Assembly (NCBI GenBank): GCA_022457155.1
Contig: JAJGOT010000421.1
Location: forward strand, 228,501 to 292,500
Direction of reading: 5' to 3'
Length of the DNA stretch: 64,000 nt
From: Cladopsammia gracilis
Taxonomy: Eukaryota; Cnidaria; Anthozoa; Scleractinia; Dendrophylliidae
Below the pieces are notes generated by a model. The model made no database searches. It was not told the origin of the DNA and saw only the letters and a program-made list of their open reading frames with translations. Below, piece by piece: positions 25,201 through 40,200 of this stretch (within the stretch, counting starts at the first letter, position 1; each line of letters begins with the position of its first letter). The position numbers and the translations under genes were made by a program.

Positions 25201-28200
25201 TTCTATGCGAGCTTCTAGAAGTGAGGGAAACTCAAGTGGCTCAGGCATGACTTCAGTGACATGTATCCTAGCGGCCACAGCACAAACCAATATAATAAGT
25301 CAATGCTAATATTATTGTTAGCATTGTGCAGTTCCAGAAAAAATCCATACCCACCCCATGGAAGGTCATTGGAAAATCCTAGGGGGAGGGGGGTCTTAAA
25401 AGCCAACATTTTAGAAGCAAAGTATGAAGATAAACTGGAATTTCCTGGGGGGATGGGGGGTGCTAAACAAAAAACCTTCCGTGGGGGGGAGTATGGATAT
25501 TTTCTGGAACTGCACATTGACTTATCAACAGTAAGTGTAATTTGTAAACTAAAGGAAAATTTTTAGAAAGACAGCAACACTTCTATAAGTTCCAAAACAG
25601 TGTTGGAAACTTAATTTTAAGAGCACTCTCCATTCGGGCGAGTGACTCTCAGAATGCACTTACCAAGATTAGTTTTCACACGCTCAAAAGATACCCCCAC
25701 CCCCACCCCCACCCCCTAATCTCTCCAACTTGCCATTTCATGTTAAGTTTTCTGGTCCTGGTCTTCTCATATTCCCAAGATGCCTCCCGAGAATCGCTGC
25801 CTGTTTTTAGCATTTTAACTTCATTTTTCTCATTTCATACTTGTGAAACACCAGGGAGATATTATCCACATCTTGGCAAACGCCACCCAAGAGAACAGCA
25901 CTGTTCGTTACGATCGATGCTGACGCGGGAGTGAGTAAACAATTTGCCAGCAACATTGTCGGGTGCATGGGATACTGACAGTTATTACTTCAATGAGAAA
26001 TTCTACTGAAAGACCTGAAACCCAAAGACAAAAGGGAACCTGTGTTTGTCTTTTCAAGCACAAAGTTGTGTTTCAGCACCAAGTTTGTTGGACATCTTGG
26101 AAGATAGTAATATGTAAAATAGAACGGGGAAGTTTGTGTTTGGAGAATTAATTTTCTTGCCAAAATGGAAAGTGAAAAGCGGTGTAATTTGAATAATTAC
26201 CTTGAATCAGAGATGGCCAAACGGGCAAGTGATCGATGATTTGCATGCGCTCAACACCTCTAACACGCATGGGCAAACAGGCAAGCACTAATTTGCAACA
26301 CTGTAATTTAAACATGTTTTGTATATACAACATCCATCATCAGTTACAAAATGAGTAAATAACAGATAATAGTGTAACAGATAATTATATACCGGTATGC
26401 TTAATATGATGTGTAGAAAAACTGTGAATGCTAATACTAGTACGTACATGACTGTAATTAAAATGTGAAAACGAGTAATAACTTTTCATGTTATAATTAC
26501 ATAGTATTTATTAATATTAAAAGTATTCACAATTTTTTCTACACTTCATAAACATATAATAATAATATTTATTATATTGTCTGTAAATACTCATTAATTT
26601 GCAACTGACAATGGATGTTGTACAAGTTTAAAAGTGTTGTTGTCTTTCTAAATTTTTTTAAACTTGCCTGTTGCTCCCTCACAATAAAGGAAAAACAATA
26701 CTAATTATATAATATGTCATATATGGGGCAAACACAGTAGACACATACACAAAAATGAGTTTTATAACAATGTATATTGTCAGGGAACTTTTTGTGCTTA
26801 GTGGAAATCAGCTGTTCAAATGGAAGATTCTCCAAGCAGGACCAGGCACTTTTCAGGAAAAGGTAACAGCTACTTACCTGTAGAAATATTGCTTAATGTA
26901 CAGTTGTACCCTCATTAGTTTTTTTACAGAATTAGTAAATAACACAATATTGAATCAGACTGGTCTCTTCCGTAAAAACAAGTGGTATCAATAGAAGCCC
27001 TGCCTAGAGAAGAAACGAAATAAACATTAATAACCATTAATCCTTGAAATGCATTGGTAACTAAAGGTGCTTATGATTTAGATTTGTATTGCTCTGATGT
27101 AATGGTAATTAAAGGGCTTAGTCTGATAGAAACTGTGGTGCTGTGGTGGTGAGGATCTTATAGCACAGGCAACATCCCAAAAACTCCAGAATAAAAAACA
27201 ACAACAAGGATAACTAATGAATGTCCAAACTAACAATTATTTTAGTTGTGTCACATTACACCTCTCTACAACGGCCAGTACACTGTTTCCCCAAGGTGGC
27301 CTGATTGTGGAGAGGTTCCACTGACTGTACCCTTACATGTATATACCAACACATAAACCACGTTCTAAACTTAAGATAACCCTATTTACCAACAAATATT
27401 TTGACATGGAAAATGTTTGCCTGTGCTTTAACCCTTATTAGTTTTAATCCTAAAAAAAAAAACAGACTTATCCATGGGTCTGCAGTGTACATATTTTCTA
27501 ACTCTGAACATGATTGTCAGCTTGTGTTTCAGCTGGGACTTGAACATCTGTTTAAAGAAGCTTCTATTAGAGCACTTCAGGTGAGATTGATTACAAAACC
27601 CCATTTTCAATTGCAACAAGATTGCAGCCAATTTACTATTAGTTAAATCCAACATTTTATATTACTAGAAACATAATTTTCTATTCTTGAAAATGGTATT
27701 ATTTTGTTATGCATTTTGAAAAAAACTGTAATGTTTTGATTATCACAAATTAAGGTAACTTATGTATGTGGCATCTGCTTAGATTTATGAAATAATTTGC
27801 CACCATCAATTGTCACTTGACTTTGGAATTTCCTCACTTCAGTTCAGTTATTTTTTTGTGATTCTTTTTTCTCTTAACTTAAGTGTCCTTCAATTTGTGC
27901 TATATCCTGAAACTATAAAAAATAAGAAACGTACATGTAACATGTGACTAAAGTGCAAAAATTCCCAGTTCTTGCACTACACATTGTACCCCCCACCCCA
28001 CCAGATAGGTTTAAACTTTTATACATTTAGGTTACAAGATGACCTTCAAAATGCTTTGCAGTTGTCATGGTCACATCTATGTGTGATGATGTAAATGTAC
28101 ATGTTGTTTGTTTGTTTGTTAGGTTGAACCACAGACAGTTAACTTCATCATGGTATGGTGTCTGGATGTGGCCCTGACTAGGTGAGGTACATGTATAGTT

Positions 28201-31200
28201 ACAAGACGTATGCTGTTCATAGTAAAATAAAGTAAAAAAGATGATTAAAGTGCCACAAATTTGGTAACAAGAAGCCATACATATGGGCCTTGCCTTTCAT
28301 CAGTGGTAATTTTCCAGTAGGAGAGATTGATGATGATGGTGATGGTGATGATGGTGATTTTTTTAAAATCAATGGTAATGGTCAAATTTGATGGTTAGTT
28401 AATATTTTATTAAGTCTATAAGTGGGCCATACACAGTACATGTAACTCAGCAACTCAATCTTAGTAACTGCGCAAGTGTGATGATGTACTGTTTAAAAAT
28501 TGAGCAGTAGTGTATCATCAGCTGTAAAAACTCTTGGCTTCGCCTCGAATTTTTAAACCTGATGATACACCTACTGCGAGTTTTTTGAACGGCTTCAAAA
28601 ACATTCGTTCAAGATCTTGTCCCTTTGGAATTAAAACAATTGTGCTTTTGTGCAAAGAGGAAAATAGCATACAAGAAAAACAAGTAGACTGTCAAAACTT
28701 TTGGGATTTCACAGTTCTGAGGAAAAAATAATCTACTGAAAAAAAATTAATGCTATACCAAAGTTGACAGGTATGGTAAATAGAACATCCGACAATTTTT
28801 TTTTCAGTGAGCAGTAGAGAATGAGTAGAAATAAGCAGCTTGCATCTCCGAACCAGTCGCTTACTTATGTAAAATAGTTTTATTAATTCTAGTTGTAACA
28901 TTATTTAATTCATAGTGTCCCCATTTAGTGGTTCTTTACTGCTATTTTAGTTTGACACTCAAATAAAGGTATTGATTGTGATTGATTGATCAGAAGATGG
29001 CATAAGTCATGCTAATTCTTTAAAAAGTTGTCTTGTTGTTTAAATTTGCAATTATCATTATGATTATTGTTTTTTACATATGAACATTTTAAAACCATAT
29101 CTTGTTGTCTCTGTCAATGTCCTCTTTATTTTCGTTCAATTAGTTCTGGACTCCTCATATTAGCTGCTGTAGCTCTAAGTGGAGCACAAACCACTCAGCT
29201 GTTCTATACTCTTGGTGAGTGTTGTTGAATGTTGGTATGATGCATTTTTTGGGGGGTTCTTGTAAGATTTAATTTTAATTTGTAATTTTAAAGCTGAATA
29301 TAGATTCTGGCAGTTTTTATTTTAATTTTGTGTTTCCAGAGATCGCGTTAACGCAGAAATCGTGCATTTTTATGCAAACAAAATGCAAAAAATGCATCAA
29401 AATTTTAATGCGTCCCAGGACACAAGATATTGACTTGAAGAACTCACTCCACTTACTTTGAATCTTGAATAGAATGCTTGGGACCCCAATATGAATTTGA
29501 CCGGACATGTGGGTCCAAGGACCCAGATTGAAAAATCCTAGTGCCGTCCCTGGTTTCAGTTAAAATCATACCCTTTGCTACCTTTAGCCATTCATATTGC
29601 ACAAAGAAACATCAATCATTCAAATTTAAAATATAGAAAAGGAAAACACACATGGCTCGTAAAAATACTTTTTGGGTATGAGTTTAGCCTGCATGGGTCC
29701 TGCATGTGCCTTGAATTGTGAAGTTGTTGATGGTTCTCACCATATTTTTATTTCCAGGACTTTGCTCCTGGTTCACCATTTTTTCTTGCTTCACAAAATC
29801 CAAGTGAACATTTCTGAATTCCATTTCAGTCTAGTATTGGATAAGTCTTGAAATTGTTACCCTCATAGTAAACAGACATTTAAGGTTATTGCCATGCATG
29901 GCTGATAATACTTGTCTGCCCATGCTTGTAGAGTAGGAGTGGAACTCCTCCATTAATTTTGGCTTTCCTGTCACTCTGTGAATAATCAATGCCAACATTG
30001 GTATTATTAATAGTTAGAAGTTATAATATGCAATTAGAAAAGATTGGAACACATGTAATCAGATTATAATAATTACCAATATGTTACTGAAAAAAATATA
30101 ATATAATATACAATATAAGTTAGAGCAATTTAAGGGTGCTTCGAGACAACAGAGATGTCACCGCGCCAGAGGGATCTCGTAAGATTCTCAGTCCAAACCT
30201 CGACATATAGTAATGATAAACAATTAAAGAAGGATGAGGACAGACAACTTCGGGCGATAAAAAGAGGCAATAAAATGTTTTGGTCTTAGACATTCATCAG
30301 TTCGGTTCAGTTCAGTTCAGTTCAGACTGAACTGATGAAGGTCTAAGACTGAAACGTTTTATTAAATTTTTTACTTTTTAGACTCTTTTTATCGCCCAAA
30401 GTTGTCCGTTCTCATCCTTCTTTAATTGTTTATCATATAACTACATGTTGAGGTTTGTACCGAGAATCTTACGAGATCCCTCTGGCATGGTGAGGTCTCT
30501 GTTGGCTCGAAGCACCATTAAATTGATATATAAATACATGTATATATAGTGAATATATCCAATCCGTAAGTGGTAAGAATTTCAGTTTCAAAGCACTTAT
30601 TATTATGAATAATTTATATCTGGTAATGAAATTTTAAAAAATCAGGTCTGATATTTGCTCTAGGGCCCCCAAACCCTCCCCCAGGATCTTACACTGTGTA
30701 CTTACTCCAAGGTGTTTTTCATCATTTATAAAGGTTTACTTAACACAGATGCAGTGCCAGGTCCTACCAATCTGGAGAGTATCAAGGTCCTGCCATACTC
30801 TGTGATGTACAATGTAAGTTATCGCAACATAACATAAGGTGCCATGAGGTCACTAAGGCACCATGAAGTCACTAAGGTGCCAAGCTTTCTCAGCCAAGAG
30901 AGTATCACCTACTGTTTAGCTTTAAATATCAACTTATACTTACATTTATACAATTTATCTAAATGTTATTCATTGGGATAATGTAGTACATTGTATGTAA
31001 TCGTGTTCCAAGCGTTTGAAGAACACAATCCTAATTTCGTGTTGGTTACTCTGTGCCTTTTATGCAGAAAAATTTGAAAATTTTTGGTGTCCGGACTGCC
31101 AAATGGCCGCCCCTCTTGCTTTTTTAAGGGGGCTCAAATCCACTGGAAACCTTCAAACACGTCTCTATAATCTTTGATTACTGTTAGTTGTTATGTTAGC

Positions 31201-34200
31201 AGTTTAATTTTTTGGGGGAGGTTAATTTTTTTAAATTAGTTAAATTGTCATTTGATACTGGTAAAGAATGATAGTATTGATCCATCAAAGCAGAAGCGAT
31301 TTCAAAATGCTGGGGACTGCATTGTTACATTGCGAGCCACATTTATTAGCTGTTGTATCGAAGCTTGCCTGTCATTGGAGGCTGGCAACTACTTTCAAAG
31401 AATGTGTGTAAATTTTAAAGTAAGAACTGTGAACTTTTTGTAATGTCAAGGTAGGATCTGCTGTTTGGTGTCTGCAAGATCAATTTTAAGAACAATGGGA
31501 CTTACATACAATGTAAGGCTAGCACTCCACTTTAATAACAACATCATGACTAGAAATCACAAGCTTTCGTTAAACTGTGTATCTAATTGATCTACCCTGT
31601 GTTTGCGCAAACAGTTGTGTCAAGATGTCACATGAGAGGATTCTTCTAAATATAAATCTAGTGTCCACAATGGATCCTAGCCTTTTTGAGAATCGATAAA
31701 GTGATATTCATCTACCACAACCAAAGCAAATTGATGAGCAAATTGGTGAATTCCAGCGATAGAGCTTGTTCGGCAGAGGCAAAATTATAAAATGACCCGA
31801 TAATTGTAGGCACCAACAGTTCTTTGGTGCTGGAACGATATAAACTAAGATGGATGCATTGCCGGAATTTTTGGCGAGGACAAAGCTTTGAAAAATTATG
31901 GATTCACCGGAGCCAGGCCAGTAGCACAACCATGACATCTTTTAATGATAAAAGCACTTCCACTGCTTTACTGCCATTTTTTCTTTCAAATTAAACTGCT
32001 GAGGTGAACAGACAAATTGTCTAAAACATTTTCATCCTCGCTACGAGTACTCGTCGAAGCCATCGTGTCATTGCTAATTGTGAAACTGGAGATATCAAAT
32101 CCAACATGATGTGTGTCAAAGATAGTTTTAAATACTCTTCAAACTTGCTGACAGCTTCCTATTGTCTTTAAACCAATCCACATTTCCCACCTCTGGTCTG
32201 AAGGGAAATTCGAATCTGTCAGTTACAGAAGACAGTGCAGTCCCTTTTCCTCCCGCCTCTCCCCCAGTTTCCCATCGGCTCGTTCGCTCGCTCCAGTGTT
32301 GCCGAGCTTGTTTTCGTGATTAACTTGCCTGCCTGACTGACTGAAAAGTGACAGCAAGCAGTCTTAATTTGTAGTTGAGTTAAATTGGATCACATAATAA
32401 TTTCATATTTGGGACTGATTGCTTGCAAAATGGAGATGCAAGTTGGCACAAGTCTTGGATATGCACAAATAACGGTAGATAAAAGTTGTTTGCAAGTTAA
32501 AAAAAAACCAACTTTTTAATGCAGCCTTAATTGTGCATGCTCATACCAAAGTAAATTGTATTAAGAACAATTTTTGTCATCTTGTGTTGGGTGGTCAAAG
32601 GTAAAAAATTGCTTGTGAATTTGAGATGGATCACAGTAGACATAGGTCACTACAGGAAATGGCAAAATGGAAATGCAACTCACCAGGGCTTTATGCTTGT
32701 ATATCCAGATGTATATCTTGGTCAAAAAGTCATTACAGCATTTGCCATTTCTTAACATGACAAACAAACTAGTAAGAATGCTTGATAAAATTGTTGCTCA
32801 AGAAAAGTAAAACTAGGTCAGATTGTATTTCCTGCCCTGGGTACATTTACACATTGTGTACCTATTTTTATGTTGTTTTTCAGGAGTCTAATGAGCAAGA
32901 GCTACTGGATTTTAAATTGCTGTTACCACAACAAACTTCATCAGCATTTGTTTATGATTCCCACTCTGTTATCTGTGTTTCAGGTATTTTTCATTAATTA
33001 ACCATGGCCAACATGTAAGAATCAAAATGAACAATAATTTATGAGTAAAAATTAATGTGATTTAAATGTATGTGCCTCTCCCCCAGACTGCCTGAGTGCC
33101 ACTTCCTGTCATGATTTACCAGCCGAGCTATGCTCTTTTTTTTTCTCCACATGTCCAACATGCGCATGTGACATCACGCAAGTGCTTGGTTTTAAAACAG
33201 GTCTTATTGTAGTAATGACACACATTTAAAATATTCAAAATGGAAAGAGAAAGCTTTAAAGAATACTCAGAAGCTGCTTTAGTGGAAAAAGAAGAGCTTT
33301 AAGGGATAAAATCTTGCTTTGAGGAACTTCATATTATGTTTTTTTTTATCAATATGGGGCAATTTTTCTTCTTCGGAAGTCAGAGTTTTAAAGAATTTCC
33401 AAACAGCCAAGTGACTTAAGGTAAAACAAATTTCATTTTTCGTTGGGAATTTATGTTTATCAATTTATGATTGACTTTTTCTTTGGATTCTTGTTAGTTT
33501 TGGAGAAATGTTTATAAAACATGCTCAAATTCAGTCGGCCTCGATGTTCTAATGATACTTGTTTTGCTTTTAAACATAAACTACATGTAATGGATGTTTG
33601 AATGAAATTTTTCAAAAGAAGATTTTGTTGTCCATTTTTATGTTCATCATTACATAGGTTGAAAAGTGTTTTTAAAACAAAACTTGGATTTTATAGTTCT
33701 AACTTCACTTGCATCGCCTTATACAAAGATGTATTTGTTGTAATGTTGATTTCCAAATCAGTTTCTCGGACAATTTTTGATACGCAATAGGTGTATTTTA
33801 TTCAAAAATTAGTCATACTAGTTATTCTGGACTGAGAAAGTTGTTTTTGTGAGCTTTTGTACAATCTAAATGTACTGTGCAGACGGTCACGTAATACTGG
33901 TTTTGAGAATTGCTAAAATTGAAAAATAGCCCAGTCTTCAATCTTAATTCTTGTGCTTCCAACCTTTCACCTACCGGTAAGTTATTAAGCATATCATCAG
34001 CTTTCTGTTCTATATTGTGCATTTTTGGCATCCATTTAAAAAGGTTTAAATTTTGAATAATTAGGTTATATGATGGTTGGAAGAATTCAGAGAGTTCCAC
34101 TGTTAGGCTAAGCCTATCTATATATATTTTGGAATTGTTTCCATTACTGATGAAATCAATTTTTGTGTTCTGCTGACATAGTCAGCAAACACTATAATTG

Positions 34201-37200
34201 TCATTGGGCGAGGTATTTTTGTCAATGTAAGGAAACATTAAGTGAACTTTTAAATGATGGCTGCGCAGGCTGTAGCCTCTGTTCCTCTTGATTTTTATAT
34301 ATTTTTTATTACAAATCTTGCAATTAGATAACTGTAGATTTTTTATATATTACTGTATATAGTTTTTAGTTTGTAAATTTTTTCCCTAATTGGTGTCCCC
34401 AAATTAGTAAGGGATTTTTTCCCTAGCTAGATGGCTTTTGACACTTAAATAAAGTTTCTGTCTATCTAACATTTCCGGTGTAACAATAGAATTGTCAATC
34501 GCAACCAATTGAAGTGAAGAACTGACGAAATCAGATGTTGTTCTGATAATTCTCTTACGATTCTTCATATGCTCAAAACTCAAATAATATTCCATCTATT
34601 CCCTTTTATTAAAGACTTTAAAATTTCAGCTAAAGAGTAGGCTATCAAGATTTTAGAATTTATCTGCTACTACAAATTATTTCAGCAGTCTAAAACGAAG
34701 CGAAATTGCATGACTGACTCATATCATATCAGTTTGTTTACTAGTGACTGAAAGAATTATAATTCTTCATGCTTACCTTTGAGAATTCATAACTCAAATA
34801 ATTATTCCATCAATTCACTTGAATTAAAAATTGAATGTACAGCTAAAGAATTTAGCGCCCAGGCCCCCCCCCCCCCGGGATTAAGCGATCAAGATTTTAG
34901 AATTTATTTACCACTACAAATTATTTCAGCAGTCTAAAGCGAAGCGAAACCACACTACAACTTATATCATACCAGTTTGTTTACTTGTGAGTGAGAGAAA
35001 TTATAATTCTTCATGCTTTCCTTTGAGAATTCATAACTTGAATAATATTCCATTGATTCACTTGAATTAAGGTTACAGTGTACCTTCAGATCGAAAATTT
35101 ATTGAAAATTTTTTTTGGCGTTAAAATAAAGTTTACAGAATGAACTTTCATCCAAAAAAAAAGTATCGAAAAATACTGAAAATTGACGGAGAAATGACGG
35201 TATAACTTTTGTGGGCAGAGTTTGTTTATTAAGCGATATGTTTTTTTAAGCGCCGTTTTCTCAAAGTTAATTTTTCGCTTGTTGGGGACACTTTAAAGAG
35301 CTACAACTCAAAGGAAATTTGTTTGATTTTCCTTAAATTTGGACAGAAGCTAGGCTAACTATAATCAACAAAAACATGTCGGCGAATTTCTTAATTCCGA
35401 AAACTTTTTCGTCAAGAGGCACTTCCGTGCGATCATTCCAATTTTTTTTCTCCCCTTTTCGAAAATATTCTGTAACTTTTCACTGCAATTGAATATGGAA
35501 AATCGCCGACACGTTTTTTTTTTTAGCGCTTCGTGTCCGGAAACCAGAGAACAAATCAAATTAGCAAAATATAATAATCGCTTTGAGTTATAGCGTTTTA
35601 AAGCTGATTTCGGACGTTCGAATTTAGACGTCGTAAAAAATTCGACAATTCATTTTATTACCAAATGGTTTCCATATTTAGATAGCCAGCTCTATAAGCT
35701 TTAATTTGATATCTGGGTTTAGGTATATTAAGTGTAATCTTAAGATGCTAGAGCTGTTATACTGGAGACACCCCCGAAGGTACACTGTAACCTTAAGGAC
35801 TGAATTACGGCTAAAGGGTAAGCGATCAAGATTTCAGAATTTATCTGCCACTAGAATTTAATTTTAGCCTGTCAAGCCTATCAAGAAAGCATTGAAACTA
35901 GCTGAGATGCTAGCTGACAAGTTGACGGTATTTTCCCTATCGTTATGCTTGACTGAGTTTGATGGATAGTTTAAACCCAGCATTCCTGCCACATCTGCTC
36001 ACCAGAAAATGCACTCAAATTGTTTGTCTAATAACATTATGCTCGTATGCTGCACAATTCATGCTATATCAGCAGAACACACAGCCGCAGTGGGACCCTA
36101 TTTTTTAAAGTACAGTGGAACCTCGTTAATACGGTCACCAATGGGCCATGAAAATTTGGCTGTATTAACAGGGTGGCCGTTTTAACAGGGTAGGGTCAAA
36201 TTTCATGACTGGTCTATGTTTCTTTTTCATGACAGGAAAGTAAATAAATGCTGTTTGATTACATTAATGACAGAGGTCAATGACATGACAAGTTACAGGC
36301 ATTGTGTCTAGTACTGTACAGTATTTGTTTTGTTTGGTCAATAATTAATGCATATTTGGTTCGAGTGGCCGTATTAATGGGGTAAAATTATAAAGGATAT
36401 ACAGGTTGGGATTTCAGAATGTGGCCGCGGGTTGGCCGTATTAACAGGGTTTTATTATAAGAAAATGCATGGGCGTTTCACCGGGACAAAAAAAGGACCG
36501 TAATAACCAGGTGACCGTATTAACGAGGTGACCGTTAGGTGGGGTTCCACTGTAATCATAGACTTTTAGACCGTATGTGCAGAGTTGGGTGGCATGTTCG
36601 GATCTCCTGTCCTCCTCCCAAGGGTAAAGCATTTCTTGTCTATACACAATATAATCATATATGTCGGTAGATATCTTTCTTACCTTGTTTTCTGTGTTAC
36701 AGTCAACCAAACAGATGAACTATTGAACAAGATTGATCTACAGTCTCCTCCAGACAGCATTTTAGGCTCAGGTACGTGAACAAGTCTAAAAACTGTCAGT
36801 GCCTCTTACAGGTCAATTTTGGGGTTAGTTAGAAGTTAGAAGTTAATACACGATACAGTTTTTTCAGTAGAATTCAACTTAAGACCACCTTCTATTGTCA
36901 AGTTTATACACATGTATGTTTAAACAGGGAATGTAAAGCCTAAGAAGTGAAAGTCAACATCGTGTAACCACAAAATTAAGGCCAATTGTTTGAATCACAC
37001 CAACAGAATTATCCTCTTAGGATTTTTGATTGAGACCCTTAGCACCTGTAACCATGCAATTACATATAATATTATGGTGGTTAAAAAAGCTAATAAAAAG
37101 TTTGATTTATATTCAGTTCCTGGTCAATGGCTGATGAGGGTCATGTTTCACAGTTGGCAGTTCAAGCCACTGTATGATTTTCTTTTTTTTTTCTCTTTAA

Positions 37201-40200
37201 TTTATATTTTAGGTTTATATGAGGACAGACCCCTCTTTTTCTCCATGAAGTATGGTATCATCACTGTAACAATAACAGAGGCTGTAATTAGGTAAGAAAA
37301 AATCTGCAATAGCTCAAGCCTATATATAATGGTAATGGCACTGAGTGGAGTCCAATTCGGTCTGTAATCATATGAGTTAGGCCTAGATACCAAATTATGA
37401 AAACACTTTTTGAGCATTTTAGCATCTCAGAAATTTAAGACAATGAGTAAAATTAGGTAGAGAATAGAATTTTAGGGAAATATAACTTCCAGGTGAGACT
37501 TTGACAATTTTACACAAGCAAAAAATAAATGTCACAAAAGCGTTTATTTTGTGTTACCTGCTGACCAACTTGGTGGCTCACCCTCACAGTAGTGTCTACA
37601 GTGCAACTAATCAGCAGTTTCCCACTGAAATATGCTTTCCATGAATTCTCTCTCTGTTGGTAGCAAAATAATATGACTGATTCCAGTGAGCCATCTACCA
37701 GCTCACTGGACATTTCTTAAAGACTTTTAGAGCTTCTTTGGAGAAATTCCAGAAATAATTTTAGCCCATTTTTCAGGAATTTTGTATCTAAGCCTAATAC
37801 GAGTGATTAACTCCCACAATGCAGTCATCTGATTTATTAATTGACTATGATTACAGACAGAATTGGATGGACACAAAGTCATATTATCATTTAGTATATA
37901 CTGAAACAGTGGATAGCATTGTTGGCGCGCTCTGATTGGCTACTGAAACTCGGAATAGCAAGTGCTATTCACCTCCCAGCAATTTGCACGCGAAAATTGT
38001 AATTGTTGGCAGGAATAAATGAGTTTAAAAGCATCATTTTCGTTATATTATCTCACTGTTTCAGTATGTACTAAAACAACTATTCACCTCAGTGTAGGTG
38101 GGTAGTGGTGGATATTTACCGAGCCGCTTGGTGGCTCAGTAAATATCCACCACTACCCACCTCTACTTCGGTGAATAGTTGTTAATTAATCATAACGAAA
38201 TACAATTTCCAAGGACAATTAATTAGTGGAAATTAATTAGATGAAATTCAAGAGAATAACTCGAAGAAAGGCTTTTTAGCAATCAAAAGCATTAAATGAT
38301 TGCCATATAGAGATTTTATAAAATGATTTGTTTGGTTCATTTAGCCTTAAGCTCTAAATGTGATTGGCTCATGAAACTCTCTAATTAGATTGTCCGATTA
38401 CAACTTTGCAAGTAAATTGGAGGAAAATACAGACTGAGGTTTATGAACCAATCATATTTGAGGAAATAATTATTGTAATAGTTATTATTAATGGAGGAAC
38501 CATGTTGATGTGACAAAGCTGACTAGAAATAACTTAAAGAGCTGACAAAAACTACAGTGCAACCTCCATTTAGGGGACACCCTCGGGACCAGAGCAAGTG
38601 TCCCCTGTATAGAGGTGTCCCCTGAATGGAAGTGTCCCCCTGTATAGAGGTGTCCCCTGAATGGAGGTGTCCCCTGAATAGAGGTTGAGTTGGGGTTTGT
38701 TAATAATTAACCAACAAAAAATAACATTTTTTTTTATCCCGGCTTGGAATCTGCTGCCGTCATTATTTCAAGCAGCTCGATATTAGATATGTGAAATTGT
38801 GTGTTGAATTCCCACAAGTACAGTACATCGATTTATGTGCCATAGGTAGTCACAAAATTGTGCGTTGGGTACATTTTGCAAACTGGAACAACTTGTTATA
38901 ACATGCACAGTACTACTGCATTGGTAAGATTCTCTCAGACTCTACAAAGTGTCAGTGGACACAAAAATAAGTGGTGTCAGACTGTTTTTAAGTCTTCGTG
39001 TCGGAAATTTCCTGTAAATTGTTGCATGCCCTTAGCATGAGGTCTGATAATTGCTCGTTTCCTTTTAACCTTTGGTAATCAAGTTATATCATTCATCAAT
39101 TGATGTGCGGTATTAAGGTGTCGCATCCTTTAAGAGCAGGGTGCATAAGCATCTTATGTCATGTGTATGAGGCTCTGCCCCTTCACTCCAGTTCTCCTTG
39201 CTGTGAACCATTGATTAGGCCATGGGGACATCTATCATTGTGCCATGCTGCATATGCTAGTTTTTCATTCTTCATGGACTTCAGCATTTTATAGCTTTTT
39301 GTTATTTTTTTTAAAGCCCGTTATAAAATCATGTCAGAATTCCAAAGCCCGACTAGGTGCATCATTAATTTTTCAAAGCCCGTTCAAATAAAATGACCGT
39401 AAAACTTGACAAAAAATTATAATGTGGTACATGTACAAAGCAAAAAATTTCTACGCCCAGTCACTTTTTTACTGACCCAGTCATCCCCATAAATAATGAA
39501 CTGTCCCTTAAACAAAGGCAAAGATTGTATATTTCAACATCATAATGGCCCTTGTCATGGATGAGTACGCCACGCCAACATATCAGCGGTTTTTCACTTT
39601 CTTGACCCTATAGTCTTGTTTTAATGTTTACTAGAACCTCTGACGACGATGAGCGTAAACATCAAAACGAGACTAAAGGGGCAAGAAAGCGCTGATATGT
39701 TGACGTGGTGTACTCATCTACGATAAGGGCTATTACTGACTCGGGGAAGGTTTGTAACCCAAACCATATTATTTGAAAGTAATTTGAAGTATTCATTTTA
39801 TAAACACGGCCTCCAAGGATGCGAATAATTTTAAAGACCCAATAGTTTGTAGGGCTAAATGTTTCGTTTCCATCCTAACTTACTATATATTAAACATTCT
39901 TTTATAATAGTGAAGAGTTTGACACTTCAAGGTTACACTCATCAAAGGTGGGTAAACAACATTCTTTAATAACATCTTATTATCCAGCATTAAAATGCTG
40001 AATGTAGCAGGCTTGCCTATTTATTGTTGGATCTTGAATGAAATAAACAGCACATTGAAAATAGACTTTATATGTTGTGCATTGTGGATCACCTGTTAAC
40101 TAATGTAGGTGTCTGCATTGTTTTGCACTCTGTATAAATGCAGTAATTTCAATTTCAAGCTTCATAAGCTTATGTGACAAGACTAATGGTGGTATTGATA

